Assembly: GCA_964508655.1 (NCBI GenBank)
Contig: CAZDUO010000008.1
Span: 6,014 to 70,013 of the forward strand
Reading direction: 5' to 3'
From: VBAS01 sp964508655
GTDB lineage: Bacteria; Bacteroidota; Bacteroidia; Chitinophagales; Chitinophagaceae
Length of the DNA stretch: 64,000 nt
The notes beneath the pieces are model-generated. The model searched no databases and was not told the origin of the DNA. It worked only from the letters and a program-made list of their open reading frames with translations. A program made the position numbers and the translations under genes. Below, piece by piece: positions 7,147 through 15,232 of the stretch (its first letter is position 1; each line of letters begins with the position of its first letter).

Positions 7147-8460
7147 TTATTTCATTTCCTCCGCCCACTTATCCCTATCATCCGGCGCAAACTTCCACGG
7201 GGCAAAATTATTTTCCACGTTGCTGAACATGGCGTTCCATTCCTGCGGGGCATTGCTTTCCTCCATCACCAGCGAACGGCGGAGTTCGAGAATAATTTCA
7301 AGCGGTGAAATGCTTACCGGGCATTCCTCCACGCAGGCATGGCAGGTGGTGCAGGCACGCAATTCTTCCACGCTGATGTAGTCATGCAGTAGTTTTCTGC
7401 CATCATCAATATACTGACCGTTCCTGTTGATGTTTCTACCCACTTCTTCCAGCCTGTCTCGTGTATCCATAATTATTTTTCTTGGCGAGAGCAGCTTGCC
7501 GGTTTGATTGGCCGGGCAGGCGGCAGTGCAACGGCCGCATTCGGTACAGCTGTAGGCGTCAAGCAGGTTTCGCCAGCTTAAATCAAACACATCTTTGGCG
7601 CCGAAGTTTGCCGGTGGTGCAGCGTCGGCAGGCGCCAGTTCGGGTTGCATAGCATATAAAACTTCTTTCTGCACTGCGGGCATATTTTTCATTTCGCCGG
7701 GTGATTGCAGGCGGGCATAGTATGCATTTGGAAATGCAAACACAATGTGCAGGTGTTTTGAATAAGGCAGGTAATTGAGAAATGCATAAATACCGGCTAT
7801 ATGTAACCACCATGCGCCGCGTTCAAGGCCGATTAAGTTTGAGGTTGAGGCTGAGCTTAACGATGAGGAAAGTAACCCGCTTATAAGAAAGTCGCCGGTG
7901 TCGGAGTAATGCGGATGGTTTTGCAACTGAAGTGCCCTGTCGCTGCTGTTGAGAGTAAGGAAAAAAGTCATCAGCAGAATTTCGGTGATGAGAATATAGT
8001 TGGCATCGCTGCGGGGCCAGCCGTCGAGGTCGTGACTGATAAATCGTTTCAGCTTTATAACATTTCTGCGGATGAGAAAAACAGCGCAGGCAATGATGAC
8101 CAGCACAGCCAGCACTTCAAACGCATTGATGAGAAAAGTATAAAAGCCACTCAATGGTTCAGCAAACAACCGGTGCGTACCGAATATTCCATCCAGCACT
8201 ATCTCCAGCACTTCAATATTGATAATGATAAACCCGGCATATACAAAAAAATGCAGTACGGCCACCAGCGGGTTGCGAAACATTTTCTTTTGCCCGAAGG
8301 CCAGCAGCAGCACATTGCGCCAGCGCTGTTTTTTATTATCACTGAAATCTTCATCCCGGCCCAGCAAAATATTCCGGCGAATCTCCTTCACCTTTTTTGT
8401 AAAAAGCCAGATGGCAACAACGGACAGAATAACAAATAAAACCTGCTGAAGAATTTGCAT
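7147..8460 (-). CDS. Membrane-anchored 4Fe-4S electron-transfer protein (NarI-like N-terminus)
   Basis: A 437-residue protein. The first ~245 residues hold four to six hydrophobic helices, starting LQQVLFVILSVVAIWLF, like the haem-b-binding NarI/DsrM anchor. The soluble part has two ferredoxin-type clusters, CTECGRCTAACP near 305 and CTTCHACVEECP near 370, each CxxCxxCxxxCP. It probably moves electrons between a quinone pool and a cytoplasmic CCG partner. That partner type is encoded at the left edge (1-252) on the same strand, separated by unrelated genes of both orientations, so the usual two-gene unit looks split here. Confidence 0.85.
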   Translation of the reverse strand: MQILQQVLFVILSVVAIWLFTKKVKEIRRNILLGRDEDFSDNKKQRWRNVLLLAFGQKKMFRNPLVAVLHFFVYAGFIIINIEVLEIVLDGIFGTHRLFAEPLSGFYTFLINAFEVLAVLVIIACAVFLIRRNVIKLKRFISHDLDGWPRSDANYILITEILLMTFFLTLNSSDRALQLQNHPHYSDTGDFLISGLLSSSLSSASTSNLIGLERGAWWLHIAGIYAFLNYLPYSKHLHIVFAFPNAYYARLQSPGEMKNMPAVQKEVLYAMQPELAPADAAPPANFGAKDVFDLSWRNLLDAYSCTECGRCTAACPANQTGKLLSPRKIIMDTRDRLEEVGRNINRNGQYIDDGRKLLHDYISVEELRACTTCHACVEECPVSISPLEIILELRRSLVMEESNAPQEWNAMFSNVENNFAPWKFAPDDRDKWAEEMK

Positions 8461-8471
8461 GAGTAATCTGT

Positions 8472-8479
8472 TACATTTG
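8472..8479 (+). promoter_or_regulatory. Bacteroidota-type -7 element TACATTTG
   Basis: A perfect TAnnTTTG match 64 bp before the ATG of the phosphoribosyltransferase gene. The predicted leader would contain the octamer array at 8499-8546. Confidence 0.45.
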
Positions 8480-8498
8480 CTAAATTAAAGGTTTTGTA

Positions 8499-8546
8499 TG
8501 GTTTGATGGTTCGATTGTTTGATGGTTAAATTGCTGAATTGTTATG
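8499..8546. repeat. Octamer array, six units, containing a start codon
   Basis: Words in strict 8-bp phase: tggtttga tggttcga ttgtttga tggttaaa ttgctgaa ttgttatg. The last word contains the ATG of the phosphoribosyltransferase gene (8544-8546), so the leader and start codon lie in the array. Confidence 0.7.
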
Positions 8547-9044
8547 GCCCCTCAAAAAAAGTATATCCTTAGTAAAGAAGTAGCCGGAAAAAAGCTGCGC
8601 CGCATGGCATTTGAAATCTTTGAAAATAATTTTGATGAAAAGGAAATCATACTTGCCGGCATCAGCGAAAACGGCAGCGTGGTGGCCAGGGTAATTCAGA
8701 AAATACTCAGTGAAATTTCTTCGCTGAAAACGGAGCTTATCAGCATCAAACTTGATAAAAAGAAACCCGGCGAGGTTGTGCTGAGTAAAAAGATTGATTT
8801 CAATGATAAAGTAATTGTGGTGACAGATGATGTGAGCAACAGCGGCCGTACGCTGCTATATGCATTAAAGCCCTTTCTTGATTTTCATCCCAAAAAAATT
8901 CAAACCCTGGTGCTGGTGGAAAGAACGCATACCGGCTTTCCTGTCCACTCGGATTATGTGGGGCTTTCCGTGGCCACTACATTGCAGGAACACATTTACG
9001 TGGAGGTGGAAGGAGAGCAGATTTCAGGCGCCTGCCTGCAGTAA
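8544..9044 (+). CDS. PyrR-like phosphoribosyltransferase
   Basis: A 166-residue type I phosphoribosyltransferase. The PRPP-binding signature is VIVVTDDVSNSGRTLLYAL near 92-110, with the paired acidic residues followed by the S-G-R-T loop. The preceding IILAGISENGSVVA is the pyrophosphate-side loop. The length suits the PyrR/uracil phosphoribosyltransferase-like group rather than a hypoxanthine enzyme. Whether it acts in nucleotide salvage or regulation is open. No pyr genes are adjacent. The start codon sits at the end of an octamer array. Confidence 0.8.
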   Translation: MAPQKKYILSKEVAGKKLRRMAFEIFENNFDEKEIILAGISENGSVVARVIQKILSEISSLKTELISIKLDKKKPGEVVLSKKIDFNDKVIVVTDDVSNSGRTLLYALKPFLDFHPKKIQTLVLVERTHTGFPVHSDYVGLSVATTLQEHIYVEVEGEQISGACLQ

Positions 9045-9046
9045 CA

Positions 9047-9081
9047 AATAATTATTGATTCCTGATTTTTGATTATTAAAA
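9047..9081. repeat. Heptamer array between convergent genes
   Basis: Words aaataat attgatt cctgatt tttgatt attaaaa in 7-bp phase. It fills the spacer after the phosphoribosyltransferase stop and contains the stop codon of the DUF2279 gene (9076-9078). Confidence 0.6.
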
Positions 9082-10068
9082 TTGAATGGCATTTACTTTA
9101 AGACGGCCCTTTGATAATTCAATAGCCGGTGCCGGAAATTTGAATGCGTTTAAAAAATCAAGCAACACTTTCACAGCTTTCCTGCTTGTTTTGATTTTAC
9201 TGAAGTCAATGTCGGGAGCAAGATACCATTGCCGGTATCTCTTGATGTCCGTTCTGTTTACGGGAAAACCGGGATCTCCATCTTCCCATATATTTTCAAA
9301 ACCGCCAAACATGCCTTCGGCGCCATAGCCTGCAGCAACATTCAGCCAGGCGGGCAAATTGCTTTCGGGAAAAAATGATTTCAGGTTGGCGCTGAGCCAG
9401 TAGGTCTGGCCGTTGTAGTCTTTCAGCATCCGCTCCGCCCAGTTGCCCCCAAACAAATCATCAGAGCGGTCATTCAGTTGCGGGTCGCTATAATTTTTTT
9501 TATGAAATGAAAATTTGAACTGGATGCGCTGTTCTTCCCATACAAGTTGCTGGCCGATGAACAGGCCCGAACCAAAAAGATTGGCTCCCATATCGGCCCA
9601 GCTCCATCCCCATTTTTCGGTAAAGCCGTCGAGTATTTCAATGACGGAGAGATATACCGTACCGCTCAATCCGCCGATAAGAGTTGCTTTACTGTTATTG
9701 AGCCCGGCCCATTGCCACATGGCGGTGGTGGCACGTCCCGTGTTGTATGCTGCCCATGCATGGCCCGCTTTATCCATTTGCAGCCATTCCCTGCTGTCGT
9801 TGAAAGTATGGAAGGAAGTACGGGGATAATTTTTATACCAGGTGTTATTGAAAATAACCAGCGAAGTGCCGTAGCCGGCTACATTAACTGCGGTGATGAG
9901 GGGAACTCTTTTTTTATGTATGAGTTTTTGCTGATGCAATGCGGCAGCAGAGTCTTGTGCATAAGCGGAAGAATGTATGAGCAGGAGACAAAAAAAGCTG
10001 AACAGAATTACTGCACTCAAACGGAGCGTCGCAAGGGACGCTGAGCTTTGCACAGGAGCTGACTTCAT
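9076..10068 (-). CDS. DUF2279-family membrane-associated protein
   Basis: A 330-residue protein from the ATG at 10068. Longer in-frame starts exist, up to 10113, but this one sits 4 bp from a TATTTTTG promoter element and gives a signal peptide (FFCLLLIHSSAYAQ). The segment WLQMDKAGHAWAAYNTGR and the later WGWSWADMGANLFGS match the YfiM/DUF2279 pattern, thought to be periplasmic or outer-membrane associated with acidic and histidine residues in membrane-facing loops. No activity is known. It ends inside a heptamer array shared with the convergent phosphoribosyltransferase. Confidence 0.78.
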   Translation of the reverse strand: MKSAPVQSSASLATLRLSAVILFSFFCLLLIHSSAYAQDSAAALHQQKLIHKKRVPLITAVNVAGYGTSLVIFNNTWYKNYPRTSFHTFNDSREWLQMDKAGHAWAAYNTGRATTAMWQWAGLNNSKATLIGGLSGTVYLSVIEILDGFTEKWGWSWADMGANLFGSGLFIGQQLVWEEQRIQFKFSFHKKNYSDPQLNDRSDDLFGGNWAERMLKDYNGQTYWLSANLKSFFPESNLPAWLNVAAGYGAEGMFGGFENIWEDGDPGFPVNRTDIKRYRQWYLAPDIDFSKIKTSRKAVKVLLDFLNAFKFPAPAIELSKGRLKVNAIQF

Positions 10069-10072
10069 AAAA

Positions 10073-10080
10073 CAAAAATA
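10073..10080 (-). promoter_or_regulatory. Bacteroidota-type -7 element TATTTTTG (minus strand)
   Basis: The plus-strand sequence caaaaata reads TATTTTTG on the minus strand, 4 bp upstream of the ATG at 10068. This points to a leaderless or near-leaderless DUF2279 message. Confidence 0.4.
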
Positions 10081-10149
10081 CATCTCATTGGTTGAACCGG
10101 TTAATAAAGACAAAAATCAATAACTTTCCGGCACAAAAACCGACAATAC

Positions 10150-11877
10150 ATGGAAGCAGTGATAGAACAAAAAGCAGCCAGCTGGCTGACCGGGAATTTT
10201 GACGAAGCAACGAAGACAGCGTTGAAAAAATTACAGGAAGAAAACCCCAGGGAACTGGCCGATGCTTTTTACCGCAATCTCGAATTTGGCACGGGCGGGC
10301 TGCGGGGCATCATGGGTGTGGGCACCAACCGCATGAACAAATACACGGTGGGCATGGCCACGCAGGGCTTTGCCAATTACCTGTTGAAGACTTATCCCGG
10401 CGGACCGGTTCGTGTGGCCATTGCACATGACTGCCGGAACAACAGCCGCTTTTTTGCTGAAACCACTGCGAATGTTTTTGCCGCCAACGGCATAAAAGTT
10501 TTTTTGTTTGAAAGCCTGCGCCCCACGCCGGAACTTTCTTTTGCCATTCGCCATCTCGGTTGCCAGGGAGGCGTGGTGTGTACTGCATCGCACAACCCGA
10601 AAGAGTACAACGGTTATAAAGCGTACTGGAACGACGGCGGGCAACTGGTGCCGCCGCATGATAAAAATGTGATTAGGGAAGTGGAGAAAATCGCTTCGGT
10701 GGATGATGTAAAATGGAGCGGCGGCGAAGCCAACATCAGCATTATAGGAAAAGATATTGATGAAGCATACATTGAAATGGTGAAAAGCCTGAGTGTGTAC
10801 CCGGAGGTGATTGAGAAACAGAACGACCTGAAGATTGTTTATACACCGATACACGGTACCGGCATCACCCTGGTGCCCAAAGTGCTGAAGCGGTTCGGCT
10901 TTACCAATATACACATCGTGGAAGAGCAAAGTAATGTGAGCGGTGATTTTCCCACGGTGGTTTATCCCAACCCTGAAGAAAGCGAAGCGATGAGCATTGG
11001 ACTGAAGAAAGCAAAAGAACTGGATGCCGATATTCTGCTTGGCACCGACCCCGACAGCGACCGGGTTGGAATAGGCGTGAAAGATCATAAAGGCAACTGG
11101 GTGCTGGTAAATGGCAACCAGACAGCCGTGCTTGCTTTCAACTACATGATTGAGGCAAGAAAGGCCAAAGGCCTTGCCCGGACCAATGATATGGTGGTGA
11201 AAACAATTGTGACCACTGATGTGATTGATGAAATTGCCCGGCAGAATAATATCCATTGTTACAATGTGCTCACCGGCTTCAAATGGATTGCGGAACTGAT
11301 ACGGGAAAAAGAAGGAAAAGAAAATTATGTAGTAGGCGGTGAGGAAAGCTATGGCCTGATGATTGGCGACAAAGTGAGGGATAAAGATGCTATCAGCGCT
11401 GTGGCGCTGCTGTGCGAAATGGCGGCTTATGAAAAAAACAAAGGCCGGAGTTTGTTTGAAAAACTGATTGACCTGTATGTGCAGTATGGTTTTTATAAAG
11501 AACACCTGATCTCCATAACCAAAAAAGGAATGGACGGCCAGCAGCAAATTGCCGAAATGATGGCCGGCTACCGCAACAACCCTCCCAATTCAATCGCCGG
11601 CTCCGATGTGGTGCAACTGCTCGACTATGAAACAAGAAAAGGTAAAAACCTGATGACGGGAGAGGAGTGGGAGATAAAACTTCCCAAATCGAATGTACTG
11701 CAGTTTATACTGGCCGACGGAAGCAAGATAAGCGCCAGACCCAGCGGCACAGAACCGAAGATTAAGTTTTACTTCAGTGTGCATACAAAGCTGTCAACTT
11801 CTTCTGATTTTGATACAATAAACAGTAAATTGGAACAGCAAACAGAGCGTATTATTTCAGATATGAATCTAAAATAA
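10150..11877 (+). CDS. Phosphohexomutase (phosphoglucomutase/phosphomannomutase)
   Basis: A 575-residue alpha-D-phosphohexomutase that moves phosphate between C6 and C1 of hexose phosphates through a phosphoserine. The catalytic serine is Ser147 in TASHNPKEYNGYK. The metal loop is DPDSDRVGIG near 303-312, the sugar-binding loop GGEESYG lies near 398, and the phosphate-binding ARPSGTEPKIKFY motif is at the C-terminus. The length matches the long PgcA-type enzymes of Bacteroidota and Firmicutes. It supplies glucose-1-phosphate for polysaccharide and glycolipid synthesis. A tiny membrane protein gene starts 6 bp later. Confidence 0.93.
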   Translation: MEAVIEQKAASWLTGNFDEATKTALKKLQEENPRELADAFYRNLEFGTGGLRGIMGVGTNRMNKYTVGMATQGFANYLLKTYPGGPVRVAIAHDCRNNSRFFAETTANVFAANGIKVFLFESLRPTPELSFAIRHLGCQGGVVCTASHNPKEYNGYKAYWNDGGQLVPPHDKNVIREVEKIASVDDVKWSGGEANISIIGKDIDEAYIEMVKSLSVYPEVIEKQNDLKIVYTPIHGTGITLVPKVLKRFGFTNIHIVEEQSNVSGDFPTVVYPNPEESEAMSIGLKKAKELDADILLGTDPDSDRVGIGVKDHKGNWVLVNGNQTAVLAFNYMIEARKAKGLARTNDMVVKTIVTTDVIDEIARQNNIHCYNVLTGFKWIAELIREKEGKENYVVGGEESYGLMIGDKVRDKDAISAVALLCEMAAYEKNKGRSLFEKLIDLYVQYGFYKEHLISITKKGMDGQQQIAEMMAGYRNNPPNSIAGSDVVQLLDYETRKGKNLMTGEEWEIKLPKSNVLQFILADGSKISARPSGTEPKIKFYFSVHTKLSTSSDFDTINSKLEQQTERIISDMNLK

Positions 11878-11883
11878 TTTTTT

Positions 11884-12078
11884 ATGTCTGAACGCACACG
11901 GATTATGATCGTCTTGCTGTCTGTTGTGTGTTTTAATGTCATTGACCAGTTGCTGCTGCGGAGCCGGCGTGGCATTACCGATACTTCATTTTACTTTTCC
12001 CTTGTGGTTGCATTGATTGTTTATGCCTTGCTGGTAATTTTTTTCAGAAGAAAAAAGAAGTCGGATTTTTATTCCTGA
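11884..12078 (+). CDS. Small two-helix membrane protein
   Basis: A 64-residue protein with two hydrophobic segments (about 7-22 and 33-52) and a basic tail FFRRKKKSDFYS, consistent with a hairpin in the inner membrane. It starts 6 bp after the phosphohexomutase stop and is probably on the same transcript. No family recognised. The good spacing and clean hydrophobic pattern support it as real. Confidence 0.5.
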   Translation: MSERTRIMIVLLSVVCFNVIDQLLLRSRRGITDTSFYFSLVVALIVYALLVIFFRRKKKSDFYS

Positions 12079-12119
12079 AAAAAAATAATGACCGTTCCAG
12101 GATTCTCCCTATAGTATCA

Positions 12120-14288
12120 TCAGGATCTTTTCTTCTCCGGCAATGCAAAGGCCACATACGCATCGCCGGATTTTGTTTTCAGCTTGCCACCGCCGCAGGC
12201 TATCACGATGTATTGTTTGCCGTTTAACTCATAAACAGCAGGGGTGGCAAAAGCGGGTGCAGGCAAATCGTATTCCCATAAAATTTTGCCGGTAAGTTTA
12301 TTGTAAGCCCTGAACTTTCCATCTCTTGCGGCTGCAATGAACAGCAGACCGCCGGCTGTCACCACCGGGCCGCCGTAGTTTTCAGTGCCGGTTGGCGGAA
12401 TGCCTTTTGCTTTCAGTTCCGGGTATTCACCCAGCGGATTTTTCCAGACCAGTTCACCTGTATTAAGATCTATTGCATTAAGAGTGCCCCATGGGGGCGA
12501 CAATGCCGGATAACCTTCTTTGGTTAAAAATTTATTGTAGCCTGTAGAAGTATAGGGCATCCTGTGATAAGGATTTTCTTTTTCCGGCGGGCCGGTAAAT
12601 TTTTTCTTTTGTTCGCTGGTAAGATTGAGCACAAAAGAAGCAATCGCTTTTTTCTCGGCTTCGTTCAATTGATTGTTGGCCGGCATCATTCTGCGGCCGG
12701 TGGTAACAAGCTGAATAAACTGCTCCCCGGAATATTTTTTTTCAGATTCAACCAATGGCGGATTATTTCCGCTGCCCTGCATCTGCTCGCCGTGGCAGGT
12801 CATGCAGGCCTTCTTGTACAAGCGTTGGCCGGCGTCAAAATTGGTTTCAGCTTTTACCGGTTTATCTTTTACATCCACCATAGTAAGCACCCAGGGCATT
12901 TCATTGGCGTTTATATAAAGAATTCCTGTTTCCGGGTCAAAAGCAGGGCCGCCCCATTCGGCGCCGCCATCAAAGCCGGGAAAGATAACCGTCCCCTGCA
13001 TTGAAGGCGGATTAAACATGTGCCCGGTTTTATAAGAAGCCAGTTTTGCTTTTATATCCTGGTAAGATGAATCGGGAACAAGAGTGTTTAAATCATTTTC
13101 CGTCATCTGCTGCCGAACAAATGGTTTGGGAAATGTGGGATAAGGCTGAGTGGAGGAAAGTTTTTCTCCGGTTAAGCCGGTTTCCACCGGTACCGGTCTT
13201 TCCTCAATTGGATAAACTGGTTTCCCCGTTGTTCTTTCAAATAAAAAAATAAAGCCCGACTTGGTGGGCTGTGCAATTGCTTCCATGTTCCTGCCGTCTT
13301 TTTTTATTGTAACCAATGCTGGCGGTGTAGGCACATCCCGGTCCCACACGTCGTGGTGTACGGTTTGAAAATGCCAGATTCTTTTACCGGTGTTCGCATC
13401 CAGGGCAATCACACAATTGGCAAAAAGATTATTACCGGTTCTTTTGCCGCCATAAAAATCATAGGAAGCAGAACCGGTAGGTGCAAACAAAATTCCTTTT
13501 TCTTCATCGAGGCTAAACCCTGACCAGCAATTGGCGCCGCCGATATTTTTCCATGCATCCTTATCATCCCATGTTTCATAACCCACTTCGCCCGGCTGAG
13601 GAATTGTGTGAAATATCCAGCGCAGCCTGCCTGTGCGCACATCATAAGCCCGGATATGCCCCGGCGCTGCTGCGGCGGCTTCATCCACTCTTGAACCGAG
13701 AATATAAAGGTCTTTGTAAATAATGCCGGGGGATGTAGCGGTGATGAACATAGCCTGCACTTCACGGCCGAGGTCGTTGTGCAGGTCAACCAGGCCGCTG
13801 TCGCCAAAGTTTTTTACCAGTTGCCCGGTAGTGGCATTAATACAATGCAGGTAGGAACCGGCTACAAAGAAAATCCGCTTGTCAGCTTTACCATCCGTCC
13901 AGTACGTAACGCCGCGGTTATTGTTCAGGATAAAATGATAAAACTCCCTGTTGCGGAAAACTGAATCCGGATTAAACTCCCAGATTTTTCTGCCCGTGCC
14001 TGCATGCAAAGCAAACAACCGAAGGGTGGGGGAGGTGACGTACATCACCGTATCAATGATGATGGGGTTGCATTGTATCTGCGAAAACTTTGCCGTGTCT
14101 GCATCGCCGGTATTGAAAATCCAGGCTGGCTGCAACCGGCTTACATTACTGGTATCAATTTGCGTTAATGAAGAGTAATGAATATTTTCTTTGCAGCCGT
14201 GATAAACCTCCCAGGTAGAATATTTTTTTTCTGACAAAGTGCAGGCAGCCAGCAGCAAAACGAGAATTGAAACTCTGAAAATTTTCAA
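12120..14288 (-). CDS. PQQ-dependent dehydrogenase with inserted cytochrome c domain, lipoprotein
   Basis: A 722-residue quinoprotein. A lipobox (VLLLAAC, Cys16) makes it a periplasmic lipoprotein. The eight-bladed propeller starts near NVSRLQPAWIFNTGDAD, with blade motifs such as DANTGKRIWHFQT and DLNTGELVWKNPLG. Between blades, about 480-560, lies a c-type cytochrome with CMTCH (from Cys494) and a candidate axial methionine in GRRMMPANN. The enzyme would oxidise a sugar or alcohol with PQQ and pass electrons to its own haem. The start is a TTG; an in-frame TAA lies two codons upstream and the spacer is a heptamer array. Methyltransferase, Gfo/Idh and PhyH genes lie upstream on the same strand. 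Confidence 0.88.
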   Translation of the reverse strand: MKIFRVSILVLLLAACTLSEKKYSTWEVYHGCKENIHYSSLTQIDTSNVSRLQPAWIFNTGDADTAKFSQIQCNPIIIDTVMYVTSPTLRLFALHAGTGRKIWEFNPDSVFRNREFYHFILNNNRGVTYWTDGKADKRIFFVAGSYLHCINATTGQLVKNFGDSGLVDLHNDLGREVQAMFITATSPGIIYKDLYILGSRVDEAAAAAPGHIRAYDVRTGRLRWIFHTIPQPGEVGYETWDDKDAWKNIGGANCWSGFSLDEEKGILFAPTGSASYDFYGGKRTGNNLFANCVIALDANTGKRIWHFQTVHHDVWDRDVPTPPALVTIKKDGRNMEAIAQPTKSGFIFLFERTTGKPVYPIEERPVPVETGLTGEKLSSTQPYPTFPKPFVRQQMTENDLNTLVPDSSYQDIKAKLASYKTGHMFNPPSMQGTVIFPGFDGGAEWGGPAFDPETGILYINANEMPWVLTMVDVKDKPVKAETNFDAGQRLYKKACMTCHGEQMQGSGNNPPLVESEKKYSGEQFIQLVTTGRRMMPANNQLNEAEKKAIASFVLNLTSEQKKKFTGPPEKENPYHRMPYTSTGYNKFLTKEGYPALSPPWGTLNAIDLNTGELVWKNPLGEYPELKAKGIPPTGTENYGGPVVTAGGLLFIAAARDGKFRAYNKLTGKILWEYDLPAPAFATPAVYELNGKQYIVIACGGGKLKTKSGDAYVAFALPEKKRS

Positions 14289-14319
14289 CTTTTATGACTT
14301 TTTACTTTTTACTTTATCC
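14285..14319. repeat. Heptamer array spanning a stop and a start codon
   Basis: Words tcaactt ttatgac tttttac tttttac tttatcc in 7-bp phase. It contains both the stop codon of the methyltransferase gene (14309-14311) and the TTG start of the quinoprotein gene (14286-14288), so it has displaced any normal ribosome-binding region. Confidence 0.65.
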
Positions 14320-15109
14320 CTTCAATTACCCACGCCTGCAACGGACTTTTCAATGGCTGGTCCCCGAATTTTTCTGCCAGCACCCGTTGTACATGTTCTT
14401 CAATCGGCTTTACCAGCGCCGGATCTCTTTCACAGATAGAAAGATAAATGGGATTACCTTCCACCATACCGGTAGCCAGGTCAGCGGCGGAAGCACTGAT
14501 TCCTTCTTTTTTTACCAGCGTTACTTTTACATCACTGAATCCGGCGCTGCCGGTAAGAGTTTTCAATTCTTTTTCTTCAAACATTGAAAACGGAATGTTG
14601 TAAAATACCGGCGGGTTGCCTTCAAAATAACTTTCTATAATCTTCCGGCCTTCGTGAATGGCAGGATTGTTTTCTACTTTATCCCATGTATTATAAATCA
14701 GCTTACCGCCTGGCCGCAATACACGGTAAGCTTCACTCAATCCTTTTTCCTTATCAGGAAAAAACATCACGCCAAACTGGATTACTATCAAATCAAAAGA
14801 GTTGTCGGCAAAAGGAAGTTCAAGTGCATCAGCTGTCATCCACTTAATGTGATTACCGGTCACTATCTTCCTGGCCGTTTCAATCATGTCCGGGTTTAAG
14901 TCGGTGGCGGTAAGGGAATCATGCTTTAGCGATTTTGCCAAGTGAGCTGTCACCCGCCCGGTGCCGCAGGCTATCTCCAGTATGTCATTGTATTTATTAT
15001 CCTGCAGCCGTGCAACAAGGTCGAGTGCATAAGGCTCAAATAAAAATGGACCGAGATAACGTTCATAATTGGCGGGAATGCTTCCTGCAAAAGAAACGGT
15101 TTGTTCCAT
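14309..15109 (-). CDS. Class I SAM-dependent methyltransferase
   Basis: A 266-residue Rossmann-type methyltransferase. Motif I is ILEIACGTGRVTAHLA near 43-58. The acidic end of strand 2 appears in LTATDLNPDMIETA, and DLIVIQFGVMFFPDKEKGL followed by YRVLRPGGKLIYNTW are motifs IV-V. It resembles the UbiE/COQ5-like and Methyltransf_11 groups acting on small molecules; the acceptor is unknown. It starts at an ATG beside the nonamer spacer and its stop codon lies in a heptamer array, so both ends border repeat arrays. Confidence 0.87.
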   Translation of the reverse strand: MEQTVSFAGSIPANYERYLGPFLFEPYALDLVARLQDNKYNDILEIACGTGRVTAHLAKSLKHDSLTATDLNPDMIETARKIVTGNHIKWMTADALELPFADNSFDLIVIQFGVMFFPDKEKGLSEAYRVLRPGGKLIYNTWDKVENNPAIHEGRKIIESYFEGNPPVFYNIPFSMFEEKELKTLTGSAGFSDVKVTLVKKEGISASAADLATGMVEGNPIYLSICERDPALVKPIEEHVQRVLAEKFGDQPLKSPLQAWVIEGIK

Positions 15110-15122
15110 GGTTTGCTGGTTT

Positions 15123-15230
15123 AAAAAGATTAAGAGATTTAAGGAGTTTAACAGGTTTCAGAGGTTTTAAGCACAATTAACCATTGTACTTTTTAAACCA
15201 TTTAAACCCCTGGAAACTTTTGAACTTATT
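15123..15230. repeat. Inverted pair of nonamer arrays
   Basis: Left words: aaaaagatt aagagattt aaggagttt aacaggttt cagaggttt (15123-15167). Right words: aaaccattt aaacccctg gaaactttt gaacttatt (15195-15230), roughly the reverse complement of the left. It fills the spacer between the Gfo/Idh stop and the methyltransferase start. Confidence 0.65.
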
Positions 15231-15232
15231 AG

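Noticed and set aside
10231..11547. Long (438-residue) reading frame opposite the phosphohexomutase gene
   Set aside because: A shadow of a highly conserved enzyme; rich in His/Phe/Val as expected from antisense reading, with no family resemblance.
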